Shown piece by piece: positions 9,701-17,600 of a DNA stretch of 55,834 bases. This stretch comes from Candidatus Aquitaenariimonas noxiae. Lineage in GTDB: Bacteria; Omnitrophota; Gorgyraeia; Aquitaenariimonadales; Aquitaenariimonadaceae. The stretch's first letter is position 1, and every line of letters begins with the position of its first letter. The stretch is from NCBI GenBank assembly GCA_002780005.1, contig PEWV01000016.1:1-55834 (forward strand). The letters run 5' to 3'. The notes under the pieces were generated by a model, which did no database searches, was not told the DNA's origin, and saw only the letters and a program-made list of their open reading frames with translations. Position numbers and translations under genes: made by a program.

Positions 9701-11257
9701 GGCTGCAAGCAATACTGCTTCTGCCTGCTTTAAATCAAAGGGAAGTTCTCCTGCTAGTGAGCGCGCGCGCAGTGCCTGTATCGTCCTGTCAGCCTTACGC
9801 CGCTCATCAGTGGAAGCTTTTGGCAGGCGAGGATATGAAGAAAGAAACGCGTGAAGATAATCACAGCAATCATATTCGCTTGTATCAGTTAACATTTTTG
9901 TTAAGGCATCCTGCTTCGTTTTAGGAAGAGCGGTAAAATAATCCATCATGGCCCGATGGGCGTCAAGCGAAGTATAACCTTCAAGCCGCCTGTAGCTATA
10001 GAAAACTATACCCATGGAGATCATGACTTTTAAACCTTCAATTTGCTTGGGCGATGCGGCCTGGATAGCCCTTGAATCGATCCTTAAAACCGCTTTTGAA
10101 TCCTCACCTGCAAAGAAACCGTCAGACGTGTACACATCCATAAGGTGATCGAGATTATCAACGACTTCTATCTGTAAAAGGATCCCGTGTTCCCTCATAT
10201 ACGCGAGCGGCGCGTCTGTGACTGCGCGGGTGCCTTCATTTCTTGATAATAAATTAAATAGATCCTCATCTAACAAGCCAAGCGCTGTTGAAACCCTTTG
10301 ATCGCCAGGCGTGCCTGCCTGACTGCTTATCTGGCGATTCTCCAGATTTACATCTATTTTTGCAAGCCTTACTCCTTTATTATCTGCCTTAGGAACTTCA
10401 AGCGTCAAAGGCAGGCCTTCTTCTGCCCTTTTCGTGCGTTCAGCATCGCTAAGCTCGAGGTCCTCTGTAGATTTTTTTGTGAATACCAAAAGGTCCTGCC
10501 TTGCGGCCACATTCCAGGTGTTCATTAAACGTCTTGCCATAAGACGCTGGGCCTGTTCGGGTTCGTTAATTCCTTTTACTATAAAGTCCCTGAAATTATT
10601 TCCGTGGTCTATAACATTAGCGAGAAGGAGATCCGTAAGGTCATTGTATGATTTAAGGTCTTTTTCTTTTAAAAGTTTGCAGAATTCGAGCGTTTTTATA
10701 AGTGCATCTTCTTCGTTCAAACCCAAACGGTGATAAAATTCATGTAAAAGTCCGATCGCCATCAATATTGAAAGGCTTCCCTCGTGTTTCTTGCCAAGCG
10801 AGCGCGCTGTATCAATATCTACTCTTATCCTGAAGTTATCCCCTTGCTGTAAATCTTCACTTGCCGGCGATATATCCATTAACACATCGTGGTCCTGCAA
10901 AAAGTCGACAGGCAATTCTATGCCTTCGGCAACGATCCTGCCGGTCGCCCCTCTTACGATTTCTTCGCCTTCATATTTTGCTAAAATTGAAAGGGCCTTG
11001 GATAACAGTTTAGCGGTTTGGCCTACCTGGTGGGCCGTCATATTGGTCGGCCGTTCGGTGATCGCGGGCTTTGTTACGCTCGCTGTCGCTAGCCCTCCTT
11101 GGCCTATTACGATCTTGGCGCTTGCTACCTTTGTTCCTTCCTCTACTATCCTTCTTCCTGTTCGTTTATCTACGCGGCTAACAGGCATTGTCTGGCGCTC
11201 TCCCATAGCCTGAGCTATCCATTTATCTATTAGGGGTGCTTCTGCCAAACCTTGCAT
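1..11257 (-). CDS. Giant A: mosaic protein with HExxH, two ATP-grasp-like and one GHMP-kinase-like module (3' end outside window)
   Basis: A single minus-strand frame is open from about 11329 to base 2 (about 3,750 codons from the ATG at 11257) and has no stop inside the window, so its C-terminus lies beyond the left edge. I checked the frame at about ten widely spaced points (HEFYH near 10740, ATP-grasp motifs near 4190 and 2190, GHMP motif near 290) and it is the same throughout. Order from the N-terminus: HEFYH zinc-peptidase-like motif near residue 172; a long helical part; an ATP-grasp-like segment with KPSEQSGGRGSQ near residue 2355; a Pro/Thr/Ala linker near residues 2670-2690; a second ATP-grasp-like segment; a domain shared with giant B; a galactokinase-type GHMP module. 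The ATGs at 11257 and 11290 lack a Shine-Dalgarno and overlap the 114-codon signal-peptide ORF in another frame, so the true N-terminus is probably that ORF. Overall function unknown. Confidence 0.85.
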   Translation of the reverse strand, partial: MQGLAEAPLIDKWIAQAMGERQTMPVSRVDKRTGRRIVEEGTKVASAKIVIGQGGLATASVTKPAITERPTNMTAHQVGQTAKLLSKALSILAKYEGEEIVRGATGRIVAEGIELPVDFLQDHDVLMDISPASEDLQQGDNFRIRVDIDTARSLGKKHEGSLSILMAIGLLHEFYHRLGLNEEDALIKTLEFCKLLKEKDLKSYNDLTDLLLANVIDHGNNFRDFIVKGINEPEQAQRLMARRLMNTWNVAARQDLLVFTKKSTEDLELSDAERTKRAEEGLPLTLEVPKADNKGVRLAKIDVNLENRQISSQAGTPGDQRVSTALGLLDEDLFNLLSRNEGTRAVTDAPLAYMREHGILLQIEVVDNLDHLMDVYTSDGFFAGEDSKAVLRIDSRAIQAASPKQIEGLKVMISMGIVFYSYRRLEGYTSLDAHRAMMDYFTALPKTKQDALTKMLTDTSEYDCCDYLHAFLSSYPRLPKASTDERRKADRTIQALRARSLAGELPFDLKQAEAVLLAAEKRGDDFHTDTNTALFDAMKNSFDEAKARVYYRRLAEALNGMGYIVTAQRGSRVSHTQATILSAAKFAVVNDDMRRAAANIAEAIRFMREVVVSGVSDVDKEYRALIDDFDSMFGEFDILIHDLNELTAKERVTVAEVERMGRRFEGTRSELLAKMEQRVGELRVRVRKDFGGVLQKKKRDALLSQVDRLNKIVGYLRSDTEKAINELQYSLDDAEFIDAAFTFFAQRFSPRSGHHIARLLLGRRIYIERDEQVEELRTEALSNIDIAPDPKYAVPYSSFYSENASLTVKSKEGKAFIDWSNMEQILLEIAPYCYEAIKNSEQNGWPMFAYQLETTVGGTFAEVIQHVLEGVMTDLATVDASPEAQARVALKEDEYRRKIGEAVKEVFGHYLLDAELASVMEEEKITRDEAIETLLRKYRDVAADVANLAVIRESGLEGEVAGAMQSDELARKVFTEFIKTAGLKSDYDKYLARKGISESQATKQDIMNFLKARKGKTDAFNAALYSAAYGNVLEGRRDLQLRARNYIKNYITYRHLTAARETIDELKLDTRPYRVSSEDIPEQGVKRRFNFVVKPSRIWFGPNEVSSVTSKYGQFIGGEPESVEDSLLLVELANSSIPCAHIFDTGEAGTAKVLENTVRDIEHAAATYVGTLAQAFSMDGRDLRDAMNTRKESHFLIWASAMVAGYCLTKEPVFVILMTEMTNDQILELVGVPSEKREHIKQEASRVLAVKSDFANTAEWEVWAREELSKDQEVRQYFGDIRDTEWMPSFDIIVFLMDKLVPARGEAGMDRLDTFAMQLAQWATKILKVERQINDTAAVNKVRNIFEAVSRARRIHGEAADLTSPDRIKIGMQASYKGEVSDYRESANWYMFLLLTKQQKRVKNYMGGLIKKVDDIESRMKELETAGQTGTDEYKTLAQQYREITNSPEYKEFAEITRLVDELIGDETTIPIPGEIVLSDPFVPDVDQFMDGELKTDADKIKARLRNLGFAEFGIAELTEDQIIANAKVSGTTDLFNWSIIKSKLAQLAKKASPADVEKVKAKIAEITKGEMVTLATSVKNVGNDFWRDYQGCDVIVLNSAHDELKQFLRDLPRVAQCMKIGNPNSDLVLIDSTQQSQGPLLDWDRIREWMALGGTYACLDIGVDKIEGWRREVEESRQNAAAVHKAIATGDREQARALLTEWASQLSQTHQVMRMTIESQREVAKQIGASVARYDETKKALDNFIKSPKLEDFSFEMWLALGGRWILNGLPEPVIAEYQRAFEEATGRRAAAKGVTLFATPAHELTTEEYAEERTVFRGTTKEGQLAVFTAADEIGQRKLQQKRQGEEAKVRNAFDTAYERISAQAELTGEACLSQANGIVENWPNLLATSTIDPKTIFSNFGEFLAYGRAACERYVDELLPGEEPLKKELKDDLAVFFDGKPITVRQYRRLRGDHDKNRGGSIGRLAEYAGIMGDEAKLTIVANIGSLIDQAYLLNQTVHVENPNELINVLSEYCDGVMNVHEFDYPPYLFHYLCTNGYGFESDYFRDPALRERMQQLSFQHYRWIHDYMRALVISKTALKDKNQEYVEDLLGDYTKGKAGILYVYDQPVSDAEIFWENMRALRDTIVLIHDRFPLPRIAKNVDPLAIGWQDSIYAAVSYPPGNTTTLAGVRQNLRLQREGVEIGGRLYKMCTGVTQYPARVADKRKGRKGQYLYYAPASLTFMNPEQLRALGIEPTAVEEANKEGVFTILQFNPSARPIIGSTMNHFTSYNHVSGRYEDDGLPVAWSRIAERMNYMKTVLRELLAKGGVDSIPQAEIPRDTPKAEIERVLRKFVQNSCIGTGMRAVIYKPSEQSGGRGSQRFVVVNEKEQIDEKTFEEMVDFAESFTSADDGIVQVFLTSSPFQLAKRDFLYNELVDEFAEIGRPIELNKIPPTPLYWFMRAFPTQSDADDRTIAAFALIANTEPIANYGRGGRLFEGTPERVIKPEFAKIVADELERVTFGCLQALEDYAPEFVQRPDVQARFPELKASLDGGDVPYARMMVGLFDFMPYLIYKRTPRSKPSIIHFAPTIEGDVAFFIYDKEGKQRFLDASQTNIVKLISEGKIQVRIGVIELNSGFGLIRPHQQQLQKLGMDQGELVIPVWNRLARRGYKYLAKRGLEPPSTVIPGQGPTATPPPAPEPTAPAPVMPEDPIASALEQTRQVLSQEGRDAVAEDDLSLVLNFYLFGQLQQSLGDIGQIREGLKDPGTRARIIKEAAGILKRDREKLQKVLVASGEFGTDRRIPVALRSGWSDTFSRRVAEITVGQIESPTRQTLRVVEGQLNVGDFERLIGSDRGKLAVICGTLDGATDLISALIADSSIYDEEKHGTLDEDVLGILWDKGWIERKKDKILVKRAIIYDHERKVLKEVDFPRPLELDPACDLAMMTNIPKEIEIQVAQDISHDLALCKIPQVNPAETSSRVDDKMKSSGLIRGAANVPLTILVPAGTDPAAIGGQLANFVIGSGDAARLEVVVKPNIGTEGEGIEYFSSTDRNAAIDYVAQLLSTGQDILLQRPVGNARYFAQGESGKGYRRLVLRVNVGWDHNDFLAESGYAQVANDPDQVVVSKARGADIRDINTTLKSIYYQKRDGQWVLLPLTREHIAAIKKTAEDAAHAINKDLSEEDMVEFLGIDIALDVQERPDGKIEIIPVVLEANARPVGLSNSTLISDEPVMPDTYTPQRRITTALWNLADTLESKKATRRFGGTVRLVSTNGYTFTVTRGGHKVIADVIKGFLAQPPEKIKAYAAATNGQDIGNVRMNTEIQNRFRPILEAAKERIGADPNINVIVIPGLEAACARKGISGVVAHVGRGMAVAGEREKSIPVGGMQGFSNEERTGRNIYIDEYRLTQLMEHFPPREQVNFLANLIARLDNPVEATESPDEYEIRIERMVSTSYVRSKFVAIDQAGQLVAEYTIPQWLEVVRNSETSGFHEFLVEIYGDNPELLAAKKEAYLRTLEGARETGIYDMTKPVVVVSTTGRLRVFGGHPDAPGLMVDAVNMALEEETFMVVQRSNDDKVVLENADTEYEHRDFSINDNGVKGTEKINSPLEWDVWSQKQKEAGYIPTDRTRDWDMFARAIIAFYQGKYFGERQFSGLRVYVGESDVPKAGFSSSSSIVMGLNYAIDRIFGLHQPLSDLIYNGFAESTYCGQACGIADHAIVSYGKRGEIVVMGNSPEVPKGIVSFPEDLSILMFDSGISREMDMRRISQKF
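1060..1470 (-). other. Domain shared by giants A and B (copy in A)
   Basis: Seen: motif series NGQDIGNV, INVIVIPGLEAAC, GRG, RNIYIDEYRLTQLM, QVNFLANLIARLDNP, ESPDEYEIRIE. The same series occurs in the same order in giant B (12290-12700). Even the DNA is alike: catctatataaatatt occurs in both at the IYID motif. No named family recognised; predicted alpha/beta. The copy in A lies between the second ATP-grasp-like segment and the GHMP module. Confidence 0.75.
1600..2420 (-). other. ATP-grasp-like segment 2 of giant A
   Basis: Seen: LEVVVKPNIGTEGEGI (near 2175-2220) fits the ATP-grasp beta-strand/Gly-rich loop, and FLGIDIALDV...IIPVVLEANARPVGLSN (near 1640-1770) fits the metal-binding strand pair GxDxxxD....vlEvNxRPG. 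Known: ATP-grasp enzymes form carboxylate-amine or thiol bonds through acyl phosphates. The substrate is not deducible. Boundaries are approximate. Confidence 0.6.
3330..4400 (-). other. ATP-grasp-like segment 1 of giant A
   Basis: Seen: CIGTGMRAVIYKPSEQSGGR (near 4190-4245), followed by GSQRFVVVNEKE, resembles the lysine strand and Gly-rich loop of ATP-grasp folds. The C-terminal metal-binding Glu/Asn pair is less clear than in segment 2; VRIGVIELNSGFGLIRP (near 3395-3450) is the best candidate. The segment ends before the Pro/Thr/Ala linker at about 3180-3250. Partial or divergent domain; moderate confidence. Confidence 0.45.
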
Positions 11258-11567
11258 TCTCGCGCGCGTCGGCCTCAGTAATATCGTCATTATATAAATC
11301 AACAATCGCCGCAATAACTGTTTCCTGGTCTAAAGGATCGCTGACTTCGGTTTCGATATCGGCTATTACCGGACGAAGCAATTCGGCTATGGCTCTTCCG
11401 GCAGCTACAACTTCTCCCTCTGCAGGGCCGTGAAACTCAGGACTGGGCGCCAAGGTGCCGGAACGATTATTTAAAGGAATGTTTCCGTATGAGGTCTGCT
11501 GAAATGTGAAGGTAACGAGAATTAATACCGAAATTACCCGATAAAAAATTTTCCTTTTTGGTAACAT
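11223..11567 (-). CDS. Signal-peptide ORF, probably the frameshifted 5' end of giant A
   Basis: 114 codons. The N-terminus is a Sec signal peptide: basic MLPKRK, a hydrophobic core, then FTFQQTSYGN. It matches the start of giant B (AAFLFQQLSFAE). After about 80 further residues the frame stops at 11225-11223, inside a stretch where the frame of giant A is already open (from about 11329). A good Shine-Dalgarno (AAAGGAAAGG) lies 5-6 bases before this ATG, whereas giant A's own ATGs have none. I infer one gene interrupted by a one-base change (an extra base relative to the fused frame) somewhere in 11226-11329, from assembly error, mutation or, less likely, recoding. The alternative is a small exported protein coupled to giant A. 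Confidence 0.7.
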   Translation of the reverse strand: MLPKRKIFYRVISVLILVTFTFQQTSYGNIPLNNRSGTLAPSPEFHGPAEGEVVAAGRAIAELLRPVIADIETEVSDPLDQETVIAAIVDLYNDDITEADARENARFGRSTPNR

Positions 11568-11611
11568 GTATCCTTTCCTTTAATAATATTTTTTCGTTAT
11601 ATTTATTAAAG

Positions 11612-14600
11612 TTACGCTGCCTTCAGGAATTCTATAGCTTCTCTATATTCTCTAAATCTCTCTTGCAGCTCGCCAGATGGCCGCTCGATAGGCGGGAGTG
11701 TTATCGCAAATACCCTTTGTTCTCTTCTTTTGGCTATCGCCTCTACGACATCTGCGATCACGCCGTGCACTGATATAAGCTGGCCTTCAGACGGAGCTTG
11801 AGGTATGCCTACATATATGTCGCGCGTTATGCTCTGCATTTGGGCGATCTCAGCTTCTACATTGGCTGTAGGGTTCTCGATTAAACCTATCTGGGCCTGA
11901 GGAACTCCCTTGCTTCTTAAGTGCCGCACTATATTATCTATTCTTTCCTGTCTTGTTGCTTCGGGTGCTGCAGTTACAACTTCAACCAGGGGAAGATTAA
12001 GCCGCTCTATTATTTTTTGTTCGCTTTCGTTCTCCGCGTCCACGATAACGCTGAATTGCGCGCCTGATTGTTCCAGCTTCTCAAGCGTCTCGCGTATCCC
12101 GATATTTTCCATTATAAACCGAGCAGGAATAATAAGCCCTATCTTGGCCAGCTGTAATTTTCCTGCCTCTTGGCCTGTGGTAAGCGCAGCAAGGGCGTCA
12201 ACGTTTGCTTTATCATCTGCTGAGAGAATGTCTCCTGCCGGCCGTCTTATTTTTACTATGGCTTCGTCTACCCGGTCGAATCTGGCTCTCGCGTTTTCTG
12301 TGGGGACTTCTTTCTCGATCCTCGCTTCATAATCATCCGGCGCTTCTCCGTTTTGAATAGGTTTATCAAGGTGAGTTATCAAATGGGTGAAAAATTCTAC
12401 CTGCTCATCAAGCGTTCCAAAATCCATAAGCTCGTGATATCTATTTGCATCTATATAAATATTCCTTCCAACGCCCTTGGGCAGTAACCCGCGGCCTTCC
12501 TGGCTGACTATTCCAGGCACGCCGACATTCTCGCAGGCATCTTCAAAACCCGGAATAATAATAATGTTTGCGTCAGGGTTTACTCCCCTTTTCTCTAGTT
12601 CGGCTAAAACAGGCGCGAATCCTGCTGCAGCGCCATTGTCCAATGCAACTTTGCCTATATCCTGCCCATTGACAACTATGGCGTGAGCATTGCTTTTTAC
12701 TGGATCTTCAAGTAAATAAGCCGTAACGCCTGCAACTTTATCGTGTTCATCGGCATCTAAGGCGGTAGACTGGTCTTTTGCTTTGGCGAGTCTAACAGCT
12801 CCGGTAGGTTGGCGGACGTCGGCGTATAGTTCTTGCGGTTGGGATAAAAACAGCCTCAGGTCAGAATCAGGTTGGCCGAGGAGCCTAGTAATAAAAGGTT
12901 CAAATTTTGGAAAATTCATCAATGCAATAGCGCTTTGCAGCCCGCCCGGGCCTCCCGGTAACTCAATTATTCCCCGTTCTCTTTTTTCTTGAGTACTCAT
13001 CCTAAATACGCTTTCTCCCTCTCCTAAGCGTGCTGGCGGTTCTATCTTCTGTCTGACACCTTCCAGGCCGGCCTCTAGAATAGCCCAGAATTTGGCGTGG
13101 ATATTACCGCATGCATCCGGCACCCTATACTCTATTCTGGCTGCCGGCGCATTGCTTCCGTCAGCAGGAACAGGAAATTCCGGGATTCTAACCGCTGCGG
13201 AGCGATTTTTTGTGCCCATAACCAACGCTATAGGAGCTTCGTATCCGGGACGTAGACGCATAAAAGAATTCGGATCGGGGTTTGTAAGCCTCAATATAGC
13301 GCCTCCGTATGTTAACAAGCCTCCAATATAAGACTCGGCTACATTTGAAAGATAGTAGTTTTGAGGATTGTTCGGAAGGAAAAACACGTTATCGCCTGCT
13401 TTATACTGCACCCCGTTTATTTCCATGTCTCGCACAGCCATTAAGGACTGATGGATATGCATACCGCTGCCATTTTCACCGGTAATAGGCTTAGGCATGA
13501 AGCACGCCTCTAAACCGTTTTGTTTTGCAACTGCCTTAACTATATGTTTATAGAGGGCTGTTCTATCAGCGCTCTCAAGGGCCGGGCCATGTTCATAAGG
13601 TATCTCATACTGCCCCGGCGCCACTTCATTATGGACATATCGAAGAGTGATGCCGGCACTTTCTGCACTTACAATTATATCATCGAATACCTTTTGGACA
13701 TCCAAAGGCGCTCTTCGCACATCATCATAATATCTGCCGACATCAGCGGTCGCCCGCACAGTAAGCTTACCTTGCTCGTCTTCAATCCTTCTAAAAAAGA
13801 ATACCTCTGGCTCAGGCGACATATAAGGAATATATCCGAGCCCCTCATCTTGTTCTGCCATTATCACTGTCTGTTTCAGTTTCGTTCTAAAATCTCCTTC
13901 AAACGGCCTGCCGTCAGGATCTATTATTTCCACCTGCATCACAGCTTCTATCCTGTCTCCTCTTGGCGTTCTATATCTAACAAAAGTCAAAGAATAAGGG
14001 TCTGCCTTTACTTTAAAACCTTTTTTGCCTCTTAGGGTAGGCAGATATTGCGCCATATCCTCGGGAAGAACAAAACCATCCCCGAAAACCTGAGGCAGGT
14101 CAGAAGATTCTATCGGTATCATAGTCATTTCTTCTGTCCAATCGGAAAGCGCCAGTTTTATAGCTGAAACAGGGTATTTCCCGGATGTCAACAGATCCAT
14201 AGCCTGCTCGGATGCCTTTTGTATATCGGGTTCTTGTTTTAGTCTGGCTATCTCCTCGCTAGCTATTTGTTTTGACCTAACCTGATGTTCTATGCCGATT
14301 TCATGCGGCACATTTTCTAAAGGAATTTTTGCCTCCGCATCTATTTTAGCCACAAGTCTTGTCTCGGGTGAACCCGGACTTATATGTTCTTCATAGATCA
14401 TTAATGATTGGGGAACAAAGCTCGCCACAAAATCACTCCCAAATATTTCTGCAAACATTGTCCGTTTCCCGTCCACAGATATCGAAGACGGCACAGAAGA
14501 CCCGTCAAATCCTATTCCTTCTCTTAGAAGCCCTCTAGTAGACTCATTGACAGGCATCTTTACAGATTTGCGTTGTCCTTTTAGCTTACCCTCGGGATCT

Positions 14601-17600
14601 GTGAATCTTACTTCAAGCTCTTCTATGCTTTTACCGTCATATTGTTGATTAAGCGCATCTACTACCCCGTTCATATCCGCTGGCGTATCAATAGGGAGCG
14701 GCTCATATTCCAGCAATCTCTTATGTAACGCATTAATTACAAAATCAGTGACCGCTTCGGGATATTCTGCATACACTCGAGCTATAATTTCAGCTCCTCT
14801 AGCTAGTTGCGGTTTGGATTTATAAAGCCCGGGGTCATTGATATGCTCTATTATAGCGGCTATCCTATCGCTGCCTTCAAGTTCAAGTAAGCGGGCGAAT
14901 TTCCCATCTTTATCAAGAATGTTATTACCTCTTAAAACCTCTATCGCATGTTCCCTGCCTCTTTCATCAAGCAGATCCAATTCTTCTTTCAAAATAAATA
15001 TCTCGGCAAGCGCTTCTCTCACTGCTTTTGCGTCAAGCGTTTCTCTCATCTCCGAGGCGAATATGTGCAGGTTTGGGTCTTTGTGTAGCATCTCATCTGA
15101 GAGCATCGCCTCTACGGTCGGCTCTATCTGTCTAAAAATAATCCTCCTTCTTGCCCTCGCCTTAGTTTGCATGTCTAGGCGCGGGGATGTATCAAGGGCG
15201 TCTATGCTTTCCCTTAACAAATATTCTAACGTCGCGAGATCAATTCTTCTTAAATTTAATGGATGAGCATCCGGATCTCCGCCGCGTTCAATGTTATGGG
15301 CAGCTTGTTGATCTCTTGGAACGGGAGAAGCTTTTAAATCCCGGATATTCCTTGCCGCCATAAGCGTGGCGAATTTTACTAACTCTCCGCCGCGGCGTCT
15401 CATTCCCCTGTCTTTACTTGTGGTCATTCTATAGATCATCTCTCTAAAAAGGGCTATATCGTCTCTTGCTAAATCCCAATCCCAAACAGTGGCAAAATCT
15501 TCTTGCGGTATGGGTTTTGCTATACCTCTTTTTACTTGAAGGCCTGCCAGCGCATATACGATAGGAAACTCGATATGGCTATATTTAAGCCAAGATGTCA
15601 CCAAAGGATGCAAGATTTCATGCAAACCTTCTGCTGCGACCATATTGTCGTCAAGAAACAGGTTGATATTCAAAATAATTTTCTGTTCCCATTTCCCCCT
15701 CTGATAGTAATGCGCCGGCCTCCTGGAACCCCATTCCAGGACAAATGTGGCGTGCGGGTCCAATTCATATTTAACGGCAAAAGGTGCTAATTGTTCGCGA
15801 ACTACCGGCAAAATGCTTCGGAAAAATAGACTAATTGTTGCTGGAGGCGCCAATTGAGCAGCATTAGATACACTGAATCTCTCTGTTAACACTTTGCGCA
15901 TCTGATTTACCATGTTATTGAAATCTTCGGGATACTCTCGCATCACCTGCATCATCAAAGCGTGTTCTACTTTTGGCGGTGTGTTTGGGTCAAGGGTAAA
16001 ATTTACAAACTGTAATCTTCTGTGATAGGAAACGGATTCTTCCAGTTCAATACCTGAGCCTTCAGTCCTATCCTGGCCTTTGGCAAAACCGGCTTCAGCA
16101 GCAGTCGTTACCTCTCTTTCTCTCAATTCAATCAACCGCTGCCTTGCTTTTTCTACTACATCGTCCATATCGTCTTTTGTCGCGAGTTTTGGGGAAATAC
16201 CTGCTGCTTTAGCTGATGCTGTAAGCTGCGCTAATTTTAATAGCTCTAGATTAGGCTGCTCTATCCCAGCTCTAGGGTGTACCGTATAACTTGAATTTAT
16301 ATCGAATAATTCGTGAAGATTCGCTGGCGGATTGTTCCGCATGGGCTCTGGAAGGCGTTCAACCAGTTCCCTTCTCAGACCAACCTCTCGCATTGCGGCC
16401 TCTATAGCAGGGGCGATTTGTCCAAACAGAGGTGGTATTTGTCCATTATCCCTAACTTTTTCTAAATAATATTTAGCTATTACCTCCTCTAAATACATTC
16501 TATATGAATCTGCACCATAGGTCTCTTCAGAATATTCTCTGTATTCTTCTTCGAATTTGACTTTAAAATCAGGGTCTATTTGCCTGATTTGCACATCCAT
16601 CGTGCCTAAAATTCTATGTAGGGTAGGTAATTCGAGCGTGCGCAGCATATTGTGGATTCTTTCGTGAATGAGCCCTCTTCTAATAATCGCACCTGGCTTT
16701 ACTACAATACCCCTTTGCGGGTCACTCTCGACTTCGGCTATTAGCCGAGCAAAGCTAAGCCGGGTTCTCAGAGGAGAAACGTTGAAATCAATTGGCATAC
16801 CAGTTGCGGCTGCTTCATACCACATTACTCCCTTTGCTAATTCCGCTACTTCGCTTTCGCTTAGATCCAACGGACCGGCCAAAAGGTCGCGTATCTCTTT
16901 TTTTAAACTGTCCTCAACAGTTACAATCTTTGCAAGACCTCTGGGCGTGTCAGGATTACGTGCCAAAAATTGAGATAAGCCCATTTGCGCAAACCAATTA
17001 TTATAAAGCCCTAATAACTGGCTGTCTTCAATCTCAACACCTTTTGCCCTTTCTCGTGCAACAACGGCGTGACGTTGCGTAAGACTGGAAACTATTGGTT
17101 CCAATCTTTTGTAGGATTCTCTCAAGAAGGCAACTTGCAAGTATCTTTCTCTGACTGTTGGTTCTATTGCCATATCCTTTGACGCTTGCAGAACGTCGGA
17201 ACGGACGCTTTCCATAATCTCCCCTGCCAATCTCAACTGTTCTCGGTCCCACTCGGGCAACGTAGTGCTATATTGCTCAATAGCATTTTCAAAGAAGGCG
17301 ATCCTTGTGACTTCTTTGTTAGTCAAAAGACGTATCAATCGCTCTGCCCTGACAATTCTATCATTGGGAAGTTCGGCATTCAATATATCAGAAATCGCTA
17401 TTCTCAGCTGCTTAAGCTTGCCGGCCGGCATCATATTCAATGCCCCCGTGGCCAATAAGTCATCCCATGTCTCATCTATATGCCGGGCAACCTCTGTAAA
17501 TCCTGCGTCTAACTTTCTCTGTTCTATCTCACTAACGTCATTATATTTTCGATAATCTTTGAGTAACCAGTATAATTCGCCGGATAATTCACCTATGGTT

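Noticed and set aside
11223-11260. Programmed +1 frameshift site
   Set aside because: No recognised slippery codon with a stimulatory element was found; an ordinary insertion or a sequence error is simpler.
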